Shown here: positions 25,037 to 32,166 of the stretch, piece after piece | Layout of the letters: each line of letters starts with the position of its first letter | Numbering within the stretch: position 1 is the first letter of the stretch | Assembly: GCA_902767225.1 (NCBI GenBank) | Contig: CACXGN010000003.1 | Location: forward strand, 62,001-126,000 | Direction: 5' to 3' | DNA from: an uncultured Eubacteriales bacterium | Lineage (GTDB): Bacteria > Bacillota > Clostridia > Christensenellales > Borkfalkiaceae | DNA: 64,000 bases | The notes under the pieces: model-generated | What the model saw: only the letters and a program-made list of their open reading frames with translations | What the model was told of the DNA's origin: nothing | Databases searched by the model: none | Program-made: the position numbers and the translations under genes

Positions 25037-25969
25037 ATGAAATTATTTCACGAAATAAAGTTACATGGTGGATTGTTAAAGACATTAAAATTGTTTTTTT
25101 ATGTAAAAACGGGAAAAAGAAAACGTGATGAAGAAATAAAGACGATTTATTACATTTTGAATAATTATACAGATATAACTTTTTTCCCAAAAGCAAAAGG
25201 TAATATGAAGACTTTACAGGAAAATAATCTTTTAATGCTTAAAATGTTTGATAAAATTGCAAAAAAAGAAGGTTGGACTTATTGGTTGGATTATGGCACA
25301 CTCTTAGGAGCAATAAGACATAAGGGATTTATTCCTTGGGATGATGATATGGATATCGGTATGCCAAGAGAAGATTATGAAAAAATGCTTATAAAACTTC
25401 CTGAATACTTTAACAAAATGGATTTAAAAATGACTTTTTCTATAAATCCAGGGACTAATGCAGTTGGAATTGGAATAGACCACGAGAATACGGGAATTTT
25501 TTGTGATATTTTTTATTATGATTCTTGTTGCTGCCAAAATCAAGATATTGTTAATGGAACACTTTTAAGAAAGATATATAAAATGCACAATTATTTCTTG
25601 GCACATAAAAAATCGTCTAAGAAAAAAATCAAAAAACATTTTATGAAATTGTTTAGCATTGATGGTGAAAGTAATGTTTTTTTTACTTCGCCAGAAACAT
25701 ATTGTAGAAAGTTATATGTATTTTCTATCAAGGATATATTTCCATTAAAAAATATCTTATTTGAAGATAAATTATTTCCAGTTCCAAACAATTATTTAAA
25801 ATTTGTTAAGAGTTACTATGGGGAAAGTTATATGGAATATCCTCATAGCGGAGTATGTCATCATGGGGGAACGGGAAGTCGCCCGCCTCTTGCCGATTGG
25901 GCAACAATAAATAATGTTAACATCAATGAATTAAGGTTAAAAATTATATCGGAAATTGAAAAAATATAA
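25037..25969 (+). CDS. LicD-family phosphotransferase, probably acquired
   Basis: LicD proteins transfer phosphocholine or related groups to cell-surface glycans. 310 residues with the signature LDYGTLLGAIRHKGFIPWDD and DDMDIGMPREDYEKM (residues about 93-123). The gene is much more AT-rich than its neighbours, uses ATT, TTA, AAA and GAA codons heavily, and lies between two identical palindromes, all pointing to horizontal acquisition. It has an AAGGAG ribosome site before ATG 25037. No other glycan-assembly or choline-uptake gene is adjacent, so the acceptor is unknown. Confidence 0.88.
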   Translation: MKLFHEIKLHGGLLKTLKLFFYVKTGKRKRDEEIKTIYYILNNYTDITFFPKAKGNMKTLQENNLLMLKMFDKIAKKEGWTYWLDYGTLLGAIRHKGFIPWDDDMDIGMPREDYEKMLIKLPEYFNKMDLKMTFSINPGTNAVGIGIDHENTGIFCDIFYYDSCCCQNQDIVNGTLLRKIYKMHNYFLAHKKSSKKKIKKHFMKLFSIDGESNVFFTSPETYCRKLYVFSIKDIFPLKNILFEDKLFPVPNNYLKFVKSYYGESYMEYPHSGVCHHGGTGSRPPLADWATINNVNINELRLKIISEIEKI

Positions 25970-26061
25970 GAATTGAGAGTTTATTAAAGTGCGAGATATT
26001 TATAACTCAACTATTTTAACTAAATATAAATAATTTGAATATAACTAGAAGATATAAGAGC

Positions 26062-26082
26062 AAAATCGGCGGTTGCCGATTT
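26062..26082. repeat. Palindromic direct repeat, right copy
   Basis: Identical to 24664-24684 and in the same orientation, about 90 bases after the licD stop. The right copy lacks the following T-tract. The rest of the gap from 25970 to 26096 shows nothing else recognisable. Confidence 0.8.
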
Positions 26083-26096
26083 GTCCGTAATTTTTA

Positions 26097-26126
26097 TTAA
26101 CATAAATACCTAATTTAACGTATTAT
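26097..26126 (+). promoter_or_regulatory. Probable promoter of the Cys-rich microprotein
   Basis: TTAACA (26097-26102), 18-base spacer, TATTAT (26121-26126). It would start RNA near 26133, just before the long leader hairpin. Confidence 0.5.
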
Positions 26127-26139
26127 GTAATATAAAACT

Positions 26140-26208
26140 TAACGTACATAACTTTTAAGCGGTATTTATTTGCCGAAATTTTTTGAGTCTTAAAAGTTAA
26201 GTGCGTTA
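26140..26208 (+). promoter_or_regulatory. Long leader hairpin before the Cys-rich gene
   Basis: Arms 26140-26159 and 26189-26208 pair over 20 positions with one A-A mismatch and one G-U. The loop contains a further CGG / CCG mini-stem. There is no T-tract after it, so it is not a terminator. It ends 22 bases before the AAGGAG ribosome site and could control RNA stability or translation. Confidence 0.65.
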
Positions 26209-26239
26209 TTTTATTTTAATTACTTTTAAGGAGAAAAAT

Positions 26240-26455
26240 ATGAACGAACTATATAACGATTATTTTTTCTGTAACGATAAATTGAAAAACGGTTACGGAT
26301 TTAATTATCAAAACATCTATAATGAATATTATATGGGCTGCCCAAAAAAATACAGATGTTGCTGTATAGAACAAAGAAGAAGTTGCCACTATAAACCCAC
26401 CTGTATGTGTGTCTTAATAGGTTTTGCGGTTTTGACGCTAATAACTTGCTGCTAA
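26240..26455 (+). CDS. Cysteine-rich small membrane-anchored protein, unknown
   Basis: Start ATG 26240 (71 residues) is chosen for AAGGAG upstream; an in-frame ATG at 26201 lies in the leader hairpin. The protein is rich in Asn, Tyr and Phe, then has a run of cysteines (GCPKKYRCCCIEQRRSCHYKPTCMC) and ends in a hydrophobic tail VLIGFAVLTLITCC. That gives about ten Cys in 71 residues and a probable C-terminal membrane anchor. It could bind metal or form disulfides on the surface, and a spore-layer role is possible. No homologue is recognised. Its own structured leader and terminator support a real gene. Confidence 0.7.
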   Translation: MNELYNDYFFCNDKLKNGYGFNYQNIYNEYYMGCPKKYRCCCIEQRRSCHYKPTCMCVLIGFAVLTLITCC

Positions 26456-26457
26456 TA

Positions 26458-26487
26458 AAAAAGAGCCTACAATCGTAGGCTCTTTTT
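26458..26487. terminator. Bidirectional terminator, Cys-rich gene and rubredoxin
   Basis: Stem AAAAAGAGCCTAC / GTAGGCTCTTTTT with an AATC loop, between convergent genes. Confidence 0.92.
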
Positions 26488-26494
26488 AGCTTAA

Positions 26495-26650
26495 TTATTC
26501 AGCGGAGAAATCGTCTTTACCGGCACCGCAAAGTTCGCAAGCGAAGTCCGCGGGCAAATCGGCAAATTTAGTTCCGGGAGCGATACCTAACGCCTCGCAT
26601 CCTTCGGCTTCGTCGTAAACCCAACCGCATACGTTACAAATATATTTCAT
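26495..26650 (-). CDS. Rubredoxin
   Basis: Single-iron electron carrier of anaerobes, used in oxygen and peroxide detoxification and other redox steps. 51 residues from ATG 26650, which has GGAGG upstream; the longer in-frame extension to 26740 runs through the promoter and is discarded. The four iron ligands lie in CNVCGW and CELCGAGKDDF, with the conserved GIAPGTKFADLPADF loop. It is expressed as a single gene. Confidence 0.96.
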   Translation of the reverse strand: MKYICNVCGWVYDEAEGCEALGIAPGTKFADLPADFACELCGAGKDDFSAE

Positions 26651-26677
26651 AACTAACCTCCGTATATTTATATTACG

Positions 26678-26706
26678 ATTATATAACCGATAACTTAAAA
26701 AGTCAA
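26678..26706 (-). promoter_or_regulatory. Rubredoxin promoter
   Basis: On the minus strand TTGACT, 17-base spacer, TATAAT, about 28 bases before the rubredoxin ATG. Confidence 0.85.
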
Positions 26707-26724
26707 TAAAATAACTAAAAACGA

Positions 26725-26753
26725 TTGACAATAAAATCAAAGGGTGATAAAAT
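26725..26753 (+). promoter_or_regulatory. Promoter of the T-box leader
   Basis: Consensus TTGACA (26725-26730), 17-base spacer, TAAAAT (26748-26753), about 8 bases before the predicted leader start. Confidence 0.88.
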
Positions 26754-26760
26754 CAAAGTA

Positions 26761-27018
26761 AATTATAAGACTGTGAAGGAAAGTCCGTTTTGCGGAGCGC
26801 AAAGAGAACCGACGGTTGGTGTAAGTCGGTGGCAAGGCAAAATCGGTGTAGTTCCCGAGTCGGGAGAAAGAAAGCGAAAAGCAAGTAGAATCTCCCCGTG
26901 ATTGCTGCGTTAATGTCATAGGGATTGTTTGATTCCGAGAGTGGCGAGAAATCGCAATTTGAGTGGTACCGCGGGTAAAGTTACTCGTCTCAAAGTAAAA
27001 CTTTGGGGCGATTTTTTT
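26761..27018 (+). promoter_or_regulatory. T-box riboswitch with terminator
   Basis: A tRNA-sensing leader: uncharged tRNA stabilises an antiterminator. The T-box core GAGTGGTACCGCGGG is at 26961-26975. Stem I shows a distal hairpin ACCGAC / GTCGGT with loop GGTTGGTGTAA, the AGAGA motif before it, and a long stem CCGTTTTGC / GCAAAATCGG. At its base, GGAA (26778-26781) pairs with TTCC (26852-26855), leaving a specifier loop whose 3' strand is TGTAG (26847-26851). That allows UGU (Cys) or GUA (Val), and I cannot decide between them. The terminator is a 12-base-pair stem at 26985-27011 followed by seven T. Confidence 0.92.
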
Positions 27019-27038
27019 GTCCCGAAAGGAGAAATACT

Positions 27039-29324
27039 ATGGTAGAAAAAGACTTGAACAAAAAGATCAGCGACATTGCAAAGCGTATTAAAGAACTTCG
27101 TGAAATAGAAGGGCTTACCGCAGAGCAAATGGCGGAAAAAACCGGAGTTTCTATAAAGGAATATATTGCGCTTGAAAACGGCGAAAAGGATATGACTTTC
27201 GCGTTTATATACCGTTGTGCCGGTGCGTTTTCGGTAAACGCTACGGATATTATCGAAGGTTCGAGCCCTATGCTTTCATCATACACGGTTACGAGAAGGG
27301 GTAAGGGCGAAAAGATCGCAAAAGCACACGGTATGACTTACTTTAACTTGGCGAATTCTTTCCAAAATAGGATTGCAGAGCCTTTATACGTTAGGTCTAA
27401 ATACGTGGAAGGGGCTGAAAACGGTGAGATAGAATGCACCACACATAAAGGGCAAGAGTGCGATATAGTCATCTCCGGAAAACTTATGGTTCAGGTCGGA
27501 AATCACCGCGAAGTATTGAGCGAAGGGGACAGTATTTATTATGACAGCGGAACACCCCATGGTATGATCGCCGTAGGCGGGAAAGATTGCTATTTTTACG
27601 CGATCGTATTAAACCCGTCGGGAGAGCCGATCCCGGATTTAGAACAGAATCAAATCGTTATGGGCGAAGTTAAGGAAAAGTCTGACGACGATTTTAGAGA
27701 ATATCATAAATTTATAGACGTCGAGGAAGACGCTTTCGGCACGCCGACCAAAATAACTTTCAAAAATACCGATAAGTTTAACTTTGCTTTCGATATTATA
27801 GATAAAATAGCGGAGCGCGAACCCGATAAACTCGCTATGCTCCACGTATCTAAGGATAAAACCGAAAGGAGATTTACTTTTGCGGATATTAAAAAAGAGT
27901 CTAACCGTTGCGCGAACTACTTTAAGTCGTTAGGAATCAAAAAGGGCGACAAAGTATTGCTGGTATTAAAGCGACACTATCAATTCTGGTTTGCAATGCT
28001 CGGGCTGAATAAACTCGGTGCGGTAGCGATCCTTGCAACCAACCAACTTCAAGAGCACGACTTCAAATACCGCATCGATGCGGCGGAAATATCCACCATT
28101 ATCTGCACGGCTGACGGAGATACTGCACATCAGGCTGACCTTGCAATCGCAACCTGCCCGACTATAAAACATAAACTTATAGTCAACGGCAAAAAAGACG
28201 GTTGGCGCTCGTTTGACGAAGAATATAAACTCTATTCTACGCACTATGCAAGGACGGAAGATTCTCCGTGCGGAAACGATCCGCTTTTGATGTTCTTTAC
28301 TTCGGGAACTTCGGGCTATCCCAAAATGGCTCTCCATAACCATAAATATCCGTTGGGGCATTTCCACACGGCGAAATACTGGCATACAGTTGATCCCGAC
28401 GGGCTTCACCTTACGATCTCCGATACCGGTTGGGCAAAATCCATGTGGGGAAAGTTATACGGGCAATGGCTTTGTGAAGCGGCTATCTTCGTATATGACT
28501 TCGATAGGTTCGACGCGTCCGATATTCTGCCGATGTTCGCAAAATATCATATAACAACTTTCTGCGCACCGCCGACGATGCTACGCCTTATGATAAAGCA
28601 AGATATATCTAAATACGATTTATCTTCGGTAAAGCACATGACTACTGCCGGCGAAGCGTTAAACCCCGAAGTTTACCGCCAGTTTGAAAAACTTACGGGG
28701 CTTCAAATCCACGAAGGGTTCGGTCAGTCGGAAACGACGATGATAATCGGAAACCTGATAGGCGCTCCGCATAAAATAGATTCTATGGGTAAACCCGCGC
28801 CTATTTACGACGTTTCGTTGATAGACGAAAACGGAAAGCCCGTTAAAGACGGCGAAGTAGGTGAACTTGTTATCAACATCAAAAACGGATTGCCTTGCGG
28901 ACTTGCCGTAGAATACTACAAAAACGAAGAAAGCACCAAAGCCACCTGGCGCGACGGGTTCTATCACACGGGAGATACCGCTTGGCGTGACGAAGACGGA
29001 TACTATCATTACGTAGGAAGAGTTGACGACGTTATTAAATCTTCGGGATACAGAATAGGACCGTTTGAAATAGAGAGCGTTATTATGGAACTTCCATACG
29101 TATTAGAGTGCGGAGTTTCCGCCGCCCCTGACGAAGTAAGGGGACAGGTAGTTAAGGCAAGTATCGTTTTGGTAAAGGGAACGGAAGGAACGGAAGAACT
29201 GAAAAAAGAAATTCAGAACTACGTTAAAAAGAACACCGCTCCGTATAAATACCCGAGAATAGTTGTGTTCAGAGACGAACTTCCGAAAACCGTTTCGGGT
29301 AAAATACAACGCAACAAACTTTAA
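27039..29324 (+). CDS. XRE-cupin-acyl-CoA synthetase fusion
   Basis: Start ATG 27039 with AAAGGAG upstream; the in-frame TTG at 27003 lies in the T-box terminator. The 761 residues have three parts: an XRE helix-turn-helix (about 10-65), a cupin (about 125-190, with HKGQECD and the DSGTPHGM loop), and an AMP-binding acyl-CoA synthetase (about 230-755). The last part has the P-loop FFTSGTSGYPK, GFGQSETT, YHTGDTAW and the C-terminal catalytic TVSGKIQR. It should activate a carboxylic acid with ATP and CoA, with a DNA- and ligand-binding front end. Control by a T-box suggests the acid derives from an amino acid, perhaps a branched-chain or aromatic one (inference). Confidence 0.88.
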   Translation: MVEKDLNKKISDIAKRIKELREIEGLTAEQMAEKTGVSIKEYIALENGEKDMTFAFIYRCAGAFSVNATDIIEGSSPMLSSYTVTRRGKGEKIAKAHGMTYFNLANSFQNRIAEPLYVRSKYVEGAENGEIECTTHKGQECDIVISGKLMVQVGNHREVLSEGDSIYYDSGTPHGMIAVGGKDCYFYAIVLNPSGEPIPDLEQNQIVMGEVKEKSDDDFREYHKFIDVEEDAFGTPTKITFKNTDKFNFAFDIIDKIAEREPDKLAMLHVSKDKTERRFTFADIKKESNRCANYFKSLGIKKGDKVLLVLKRHYQFWFAMLGLNKLGAVAILATNQLQEHDFKYRIDAAEISTIICTADGDTAHQADLAIATCPTIKHKLIVNGKKDGWRSFDEEYKLYSTHYARTEDSPCGNDPLLMFFTSGTSGYPKMALHNHKYPLGHFHTAKYWHTVDPDGLHLTISDTGWAKSMWGKLYGQWLCEAAIFVYDFDRFDASDILPMFAKYHITTFCAPPTMLRLMIKQDISKYDLSSVKHMTTAGEALNPEVYRQFEKLTGLQIHEGFGQSETTMIIGNLIGAPHKIDSMGKPAPIYDVSLIDENGKPVKDGEVGELVINIKNGLPCGLAVEYYKNEESTKATWRDGFYHTGDTAWRDEDGYYHYVGRVDDVIKSSGYRIGPFEIESVIMELPYVLECGVSAAPDEVRGQVVKASIVLVKGTEGTEELKKEIQNYVKKNTAPYKYPRIVVFRDELPKTVSGKIQRNKL

Positions 29325-29342
29325 GAAATTAAAGGTATAAAA

Positions 29343-29367
29343 AAACCCATCGTAAACCGATGGGTTT
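29343..29367. terminator. Bidirectional terminator before mscS
   Basis: Stem AAACCCATCG / CGATGGGTTT with a TAAAC loop between convergent genes. Confidence 0.88.
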
Positions 29368-29371
29368 AATA

Positions 29372-30424
29372 TTATTCGTTATTAGTAGCCTCCGTGGTTT
29401 CGATCACGGCGGCTTTTTTCTTTTTTCTTTCGTTCACTTTTTTACGGGTTTTTTCGCTAGCTTTTTTTATAAACTCGAATTCGTCTTTTTCTTTTTCGCT
29501 CTCGATCGCGAATTCGGGCGCGGTTCTTTTTAGCGTGAGATTATTTACGGGCATAGCAACTTCATCCGTGCGAATCCTGACTTCGCTTTGGGCAAAGGGG
29601 ATAGATATGCCGTGTTTTTTGAACTCGTTAAATACATTTTCCATAACGAAATAATACACGTCCCAGTAATCTGCCGATTTGCACCAACAGTTTGCAAAAA
29701 AGTCAAGACTGCTCGAATTTAGGACCTTTAATCTGCAAAACGGCGCGGGGGTGGTTGCGACTTTATCGCAAGATTCCATTACGGATAAAACTATACTCTT
29801 AACTTGTTCAACGTCCGTTTCATAAGCAACGGAAAAGGTAAAATCAACTCTTCTCGATCCGTTTGCGCCGTAATTTGTTAGCGGGTTTGCGGTAAGTTTA
29901 CCGTTCGGAATATGGATTTTTTTATTGTCCGGCGTGTTAATCGTGGTAAACAGGAAGTTTATATCGAAAACCGTGCCTTCTTTTCCGTCCACCGAAATAA
30001 AATCGCCTTTACTTATCATTTTGCCGCTTACAACGATAATTCCGCTCGCAAGGTTTGCGATATTATCTTTAAGAGCCATACCTATCGCTAAAACGGCGGC
30101 GGAAAGTGCGGTGATAATTCCCGATATCTGAACGCCCATTACGGATAAAAGTATTAGAATCAATACTAAATACAGCGTGAATTTAACTACTTTAAGGATA
30201 AAAGACTGGGCGATTTTTTCCATCTTGCCGCGGTTAAATATCCGCCTTAAAATCGCCGCAAAACTTTTAATAAGGATTATTCCGACTATAAGTATTAAAA
30301 AGAATAAAATTATGTTCCAGTATTTAGTAGTGAAAAAAGTAACTATATCTTCCCAAAGCCCTGCAAAACTGAAAGGCTTTGCTACGGTGCTTTCTGTGGC
30401 TTCGGCAAAGGTTGAAATATTCAT
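29372..30424 (-). CDS. Small-conductance mechanosensitive channel (MscS family)
   Basis: Tension-gated channel releasing solutes on hypo-osmotic shock. 350 residues. After a short N-terminus come three membrane helices (about 33-60, 78-100 and 105-128). The pore-lining helix is ALSAAVLAIGMALKDNIANLASGIIVV, then the beta domain with KGDFISVDGKEGTVFDINFLFTT and the cytoplasmic vestibule. A charged Lys/Glu-rich tail of about 40 residues follows. Transcribed alone from TTTACA-17-TATAAT at 30449-30477. Confidence 0.93.
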   Translation of the reverse strand: MNISTFAEATESTVAKPFSFAGLWEDIVTFFTTKYWNIILFFLILIVGIILIKSFAAILRRIFNRGKMEKIAQSFILKVVKFTLYLVLILILLSVMGVQISGIITALSAAVLAIGMALKDNIANLASGIIVVSGKMISKGDFISVDGKEGTVFDINFLFTTINTPDNKKIHIPNGKLTANPLTNYGANGSRRVDFTFSVAYETDVEQVKSIVLSVMESCDKVATTPAPFCRLKVLNSSSLDFFANCWCKSADYWDVYYFVMENVFNEFKKHGISIPFAQSEVRIRTDEVAMPVNNLTLKRTAPEFAIESEKEKDEFEFIKKASEKTRKKVNERKKKKAAVIETTEATNNE

Positions 30425-30448
30425 AAATATCTCCTTTATATTTTTAAT

Positions 30449-30477
30449 ATTATATCATTTAGAAAGGTTTTTGTAAA
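30449..30477 (-). promoter_or_regulatory. mscS promoter
   Basis: On the minus strand TTTACA, 17-base spacer, TATAAT, followed by an AAAGGAG ribosome site. Confidence 0.82.
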
Positions 30478-30617
30478 TAATAAGCAAAATAAAATTAAAT
30501 GTAATAATTGTCTTATAAAAAACATAAAAATTACAGTAAGAAAAAAATATTATAAGCAACAATATACGTCAAATCTTTACAAAGTTTGACAAAATAAACA
30601 GGAGAATAACGGTTACA

Positions 30618-31385
30618 ATGTTTTTTGCCGTCTTAAAAAAGAAAAGTTTTATAATTGCGATCTGCTTACTTTTAGCCTTTATCGTCACGGTAAGCACGCT
30701 GTCTTTTACGGGGGCGTATCGCGTGTTTTACGGTCTTTCGATCAAAAAACTTCCCATTTATTCGGTTAAAACGGAAGAGAAAAAAGTCGCCATATCTTTT
30801 GATTGTGCTTGGGGAGTTGACTATACGGATAAACTTTTGGAGATTATGGAAAGCGAAAACGTAAAATGCACTTTCTTTGCGGTGGAGTTCTGGACGGTTA
30901 AACACCCCGAATATATAAAGAAAATATCGGACGCGGGGCACGAGATAGGCACGCACTCCGCAACGCATCCGCATATGAGCAAACTTTCCGCAAAGGCGAT
31001 AAATAAAGAACTTATGTCGTCCGTTAAAGCGATAACTGACATTACGGAGAAAAAGGTAGAAGTTTTCAGAGCGCCTTTCGGGGAGTATAACGATACCGTG
31101 ATAGAGGAAGCGGAAAAGTTGGGGCTATACACTATTCAATGGGACGTGGACAGTTTAGACTGGAAAGATCTATCCGCCGCGGAGATAGAAAAAAGGATAA
31201 CCGAAAGGGTAAAGTGCGGCTCAATAGTTTTATTCCATAATCAGGGGCTACATACGGCAGAGGCATTGCCTAAAATAATAAAGGCACTTAAAAACGACGG
31301 GTATACTTTCGTTAGGATAGGCGATCTTATATATCGTGAAGGGTATTCGATAAATTCACTCGGCGAGCAAATAAAGAACGTTTGA
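30618..31385 (+). CDS. pdaB: Sporulation polysaccharide deacetylase PdaB
   Basis: Carbohydrate esterase family 4 enzyme needed in B. subtilis for stable spores, probably acting on peptidoglycan or other N-acetylated glycans. 255 residues. An N-terminal membrane helix (about 10-30) is followed by the NodB domain with VAISFDCAWG (metal Asp and catalytic base), HEIGTHSATHPHMS (metal His pair), FRAPFGEYN and WDVDSLDWKD. The FDCAWG form is typical of PdaB. Start ATG 30618 has AGGAG further upstream. No clear sigma-E promoter could be identified. Confidence 0.92.
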   Translation: MFFAVLKKKSFIIAICLLLAFIVTVSTLSFTGAYRVFYGLSIKKLPIYSVKTEEKKVAISFDCAWGVDYTDKLLEIMESENVKCTFFAVEFWTVKHPEYIKKISDAGHEIGTHSATHPHMSKLSAKAINKELMSSVKAITDITEKKVEVFRAPFGEYNDTVIEEAEKLGLYTIQWDVDSLDWKDLSAAEIEKRITERVKCGSIVLFHNQGLHTAEALPKIIKALKNDGYTFVRIGDLIYREGYSINSLGEQIKNV

Positions 31386-31408
31386 AATTCTTTGGAGGAA
31401 AAATATAT

Positions 31409-32113
31409 ATGAACAATTTAACGGAAAAGAACAATAAAGTGTTTATCAGCGGGGAAATAATCTCGGAAGCGGAATTTTCGCACGAAGTATACGGCGAAGG
31501 GTTTTACGAACTTTCCGTGCTGGTAAAAAGATTATCGGGGCAAGGCGATATTTTACCCGTTACGGTATCTGAAAGGCTAATCTCAGATAAAAATCTTAAA
31601 ATAGGCGTAACAATCAACGCTTTCGGGCAGTTTAGAAGCTATAATAAACTCGTCGACGGAAAAAGCAAACTTATGCTTACGGTGTTTGTGAGAGAAATTT
31701 TGGAAACTTCGCCCATAAAAAATCCGAACAGCATCGTGCTTTCGGGATATATATGTAAGTTACCCGTATACAGGACAACGCCATTTAACCGTGAAATAGC
31801 CGATATTTTGATCGCGGTAAACCGTTCGTATAATAAATCGGACTATATACCGTGTATCGCTTGGGGAAGAAACGCACGCTTTGCAAAAAATCTTTTGGTT
31901 GGGGATAAGATCGCAATTTCCGGAAGAATACAGAGCAGGGAATACCAGAAAAGAATTTCCGACGACGATATAAGGATAATGACCGCATACGAAGTGTCTA
32001 TATCAAAACTTGCCGCGTTTGAAAACGCAGAGAACTTCGATATAGATGAAGAGTTCAATCTTTTGGGGATATCGGGCGCAAACGGAAAATATGCGGAAGA
32101 AAGAACGGAATAA
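31409..32113 (+). CDS. Two-OB single-stranded DNA-binding protein
   Basis: Start ATG 31409 with GGAGG upstream, 234 residues. Two SSB-like OB folds in tandem: a diverged first copy (about 8-105) and a clear second copy (about 112-205, with RTTPFNREIADILIAVNR, YIPCIAWGRNARFAKNLLVGDKIAISGRIQSREYQK). The tail lacks the classic DDDIPF acidic end of replication SSB. It is therefore more likely an accessory SSB than the main one. It begins 24 bases after pdaB and is probably in the same transcript. Confidence 0.8.
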   Translation: MNNLTEKNNKVFISGEIISEAEFSHEVYGEGFYELSVLVKRLSGQGDILPVTVSERLISDKNLKIGVTINAFGQFRSYNKLVDGKSKLMLTVFVREILETSPIKNPNSIVLSGYICKLPVYRTTPFNREIADILIAVNRSYNKSDYIPCIAWGRNARFAKNLLVGDKIAISGRIQSREYQKRISDDDIRIMTAYEVSISKLAAFENAENFDIDEEFNLLGISGANGKYAEERTE

Positions 32114-32128
32114 TAAATTATTTAAAAT

Positions 32129-32158
32129 CAAAGCCCCCGCCGAACTCGGCGGGGGCTT
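32129..32158. terminator. Strong bidirectional terminator after ssb
   Basis: GC-rich 14-base-pair palindrome beginning AAAGCCCCCGCC, ending GGCGGGGGCTTT, between convergent genes. Confidence 0.93.
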
Positions 32159-32166
32159 TATAACGT

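Noticed and set aside
30480..30617. Sigma-E promoter expected for pdaB
   Set aside because: AT-rich region with several partial matches, none convincing at both -35 and -10.
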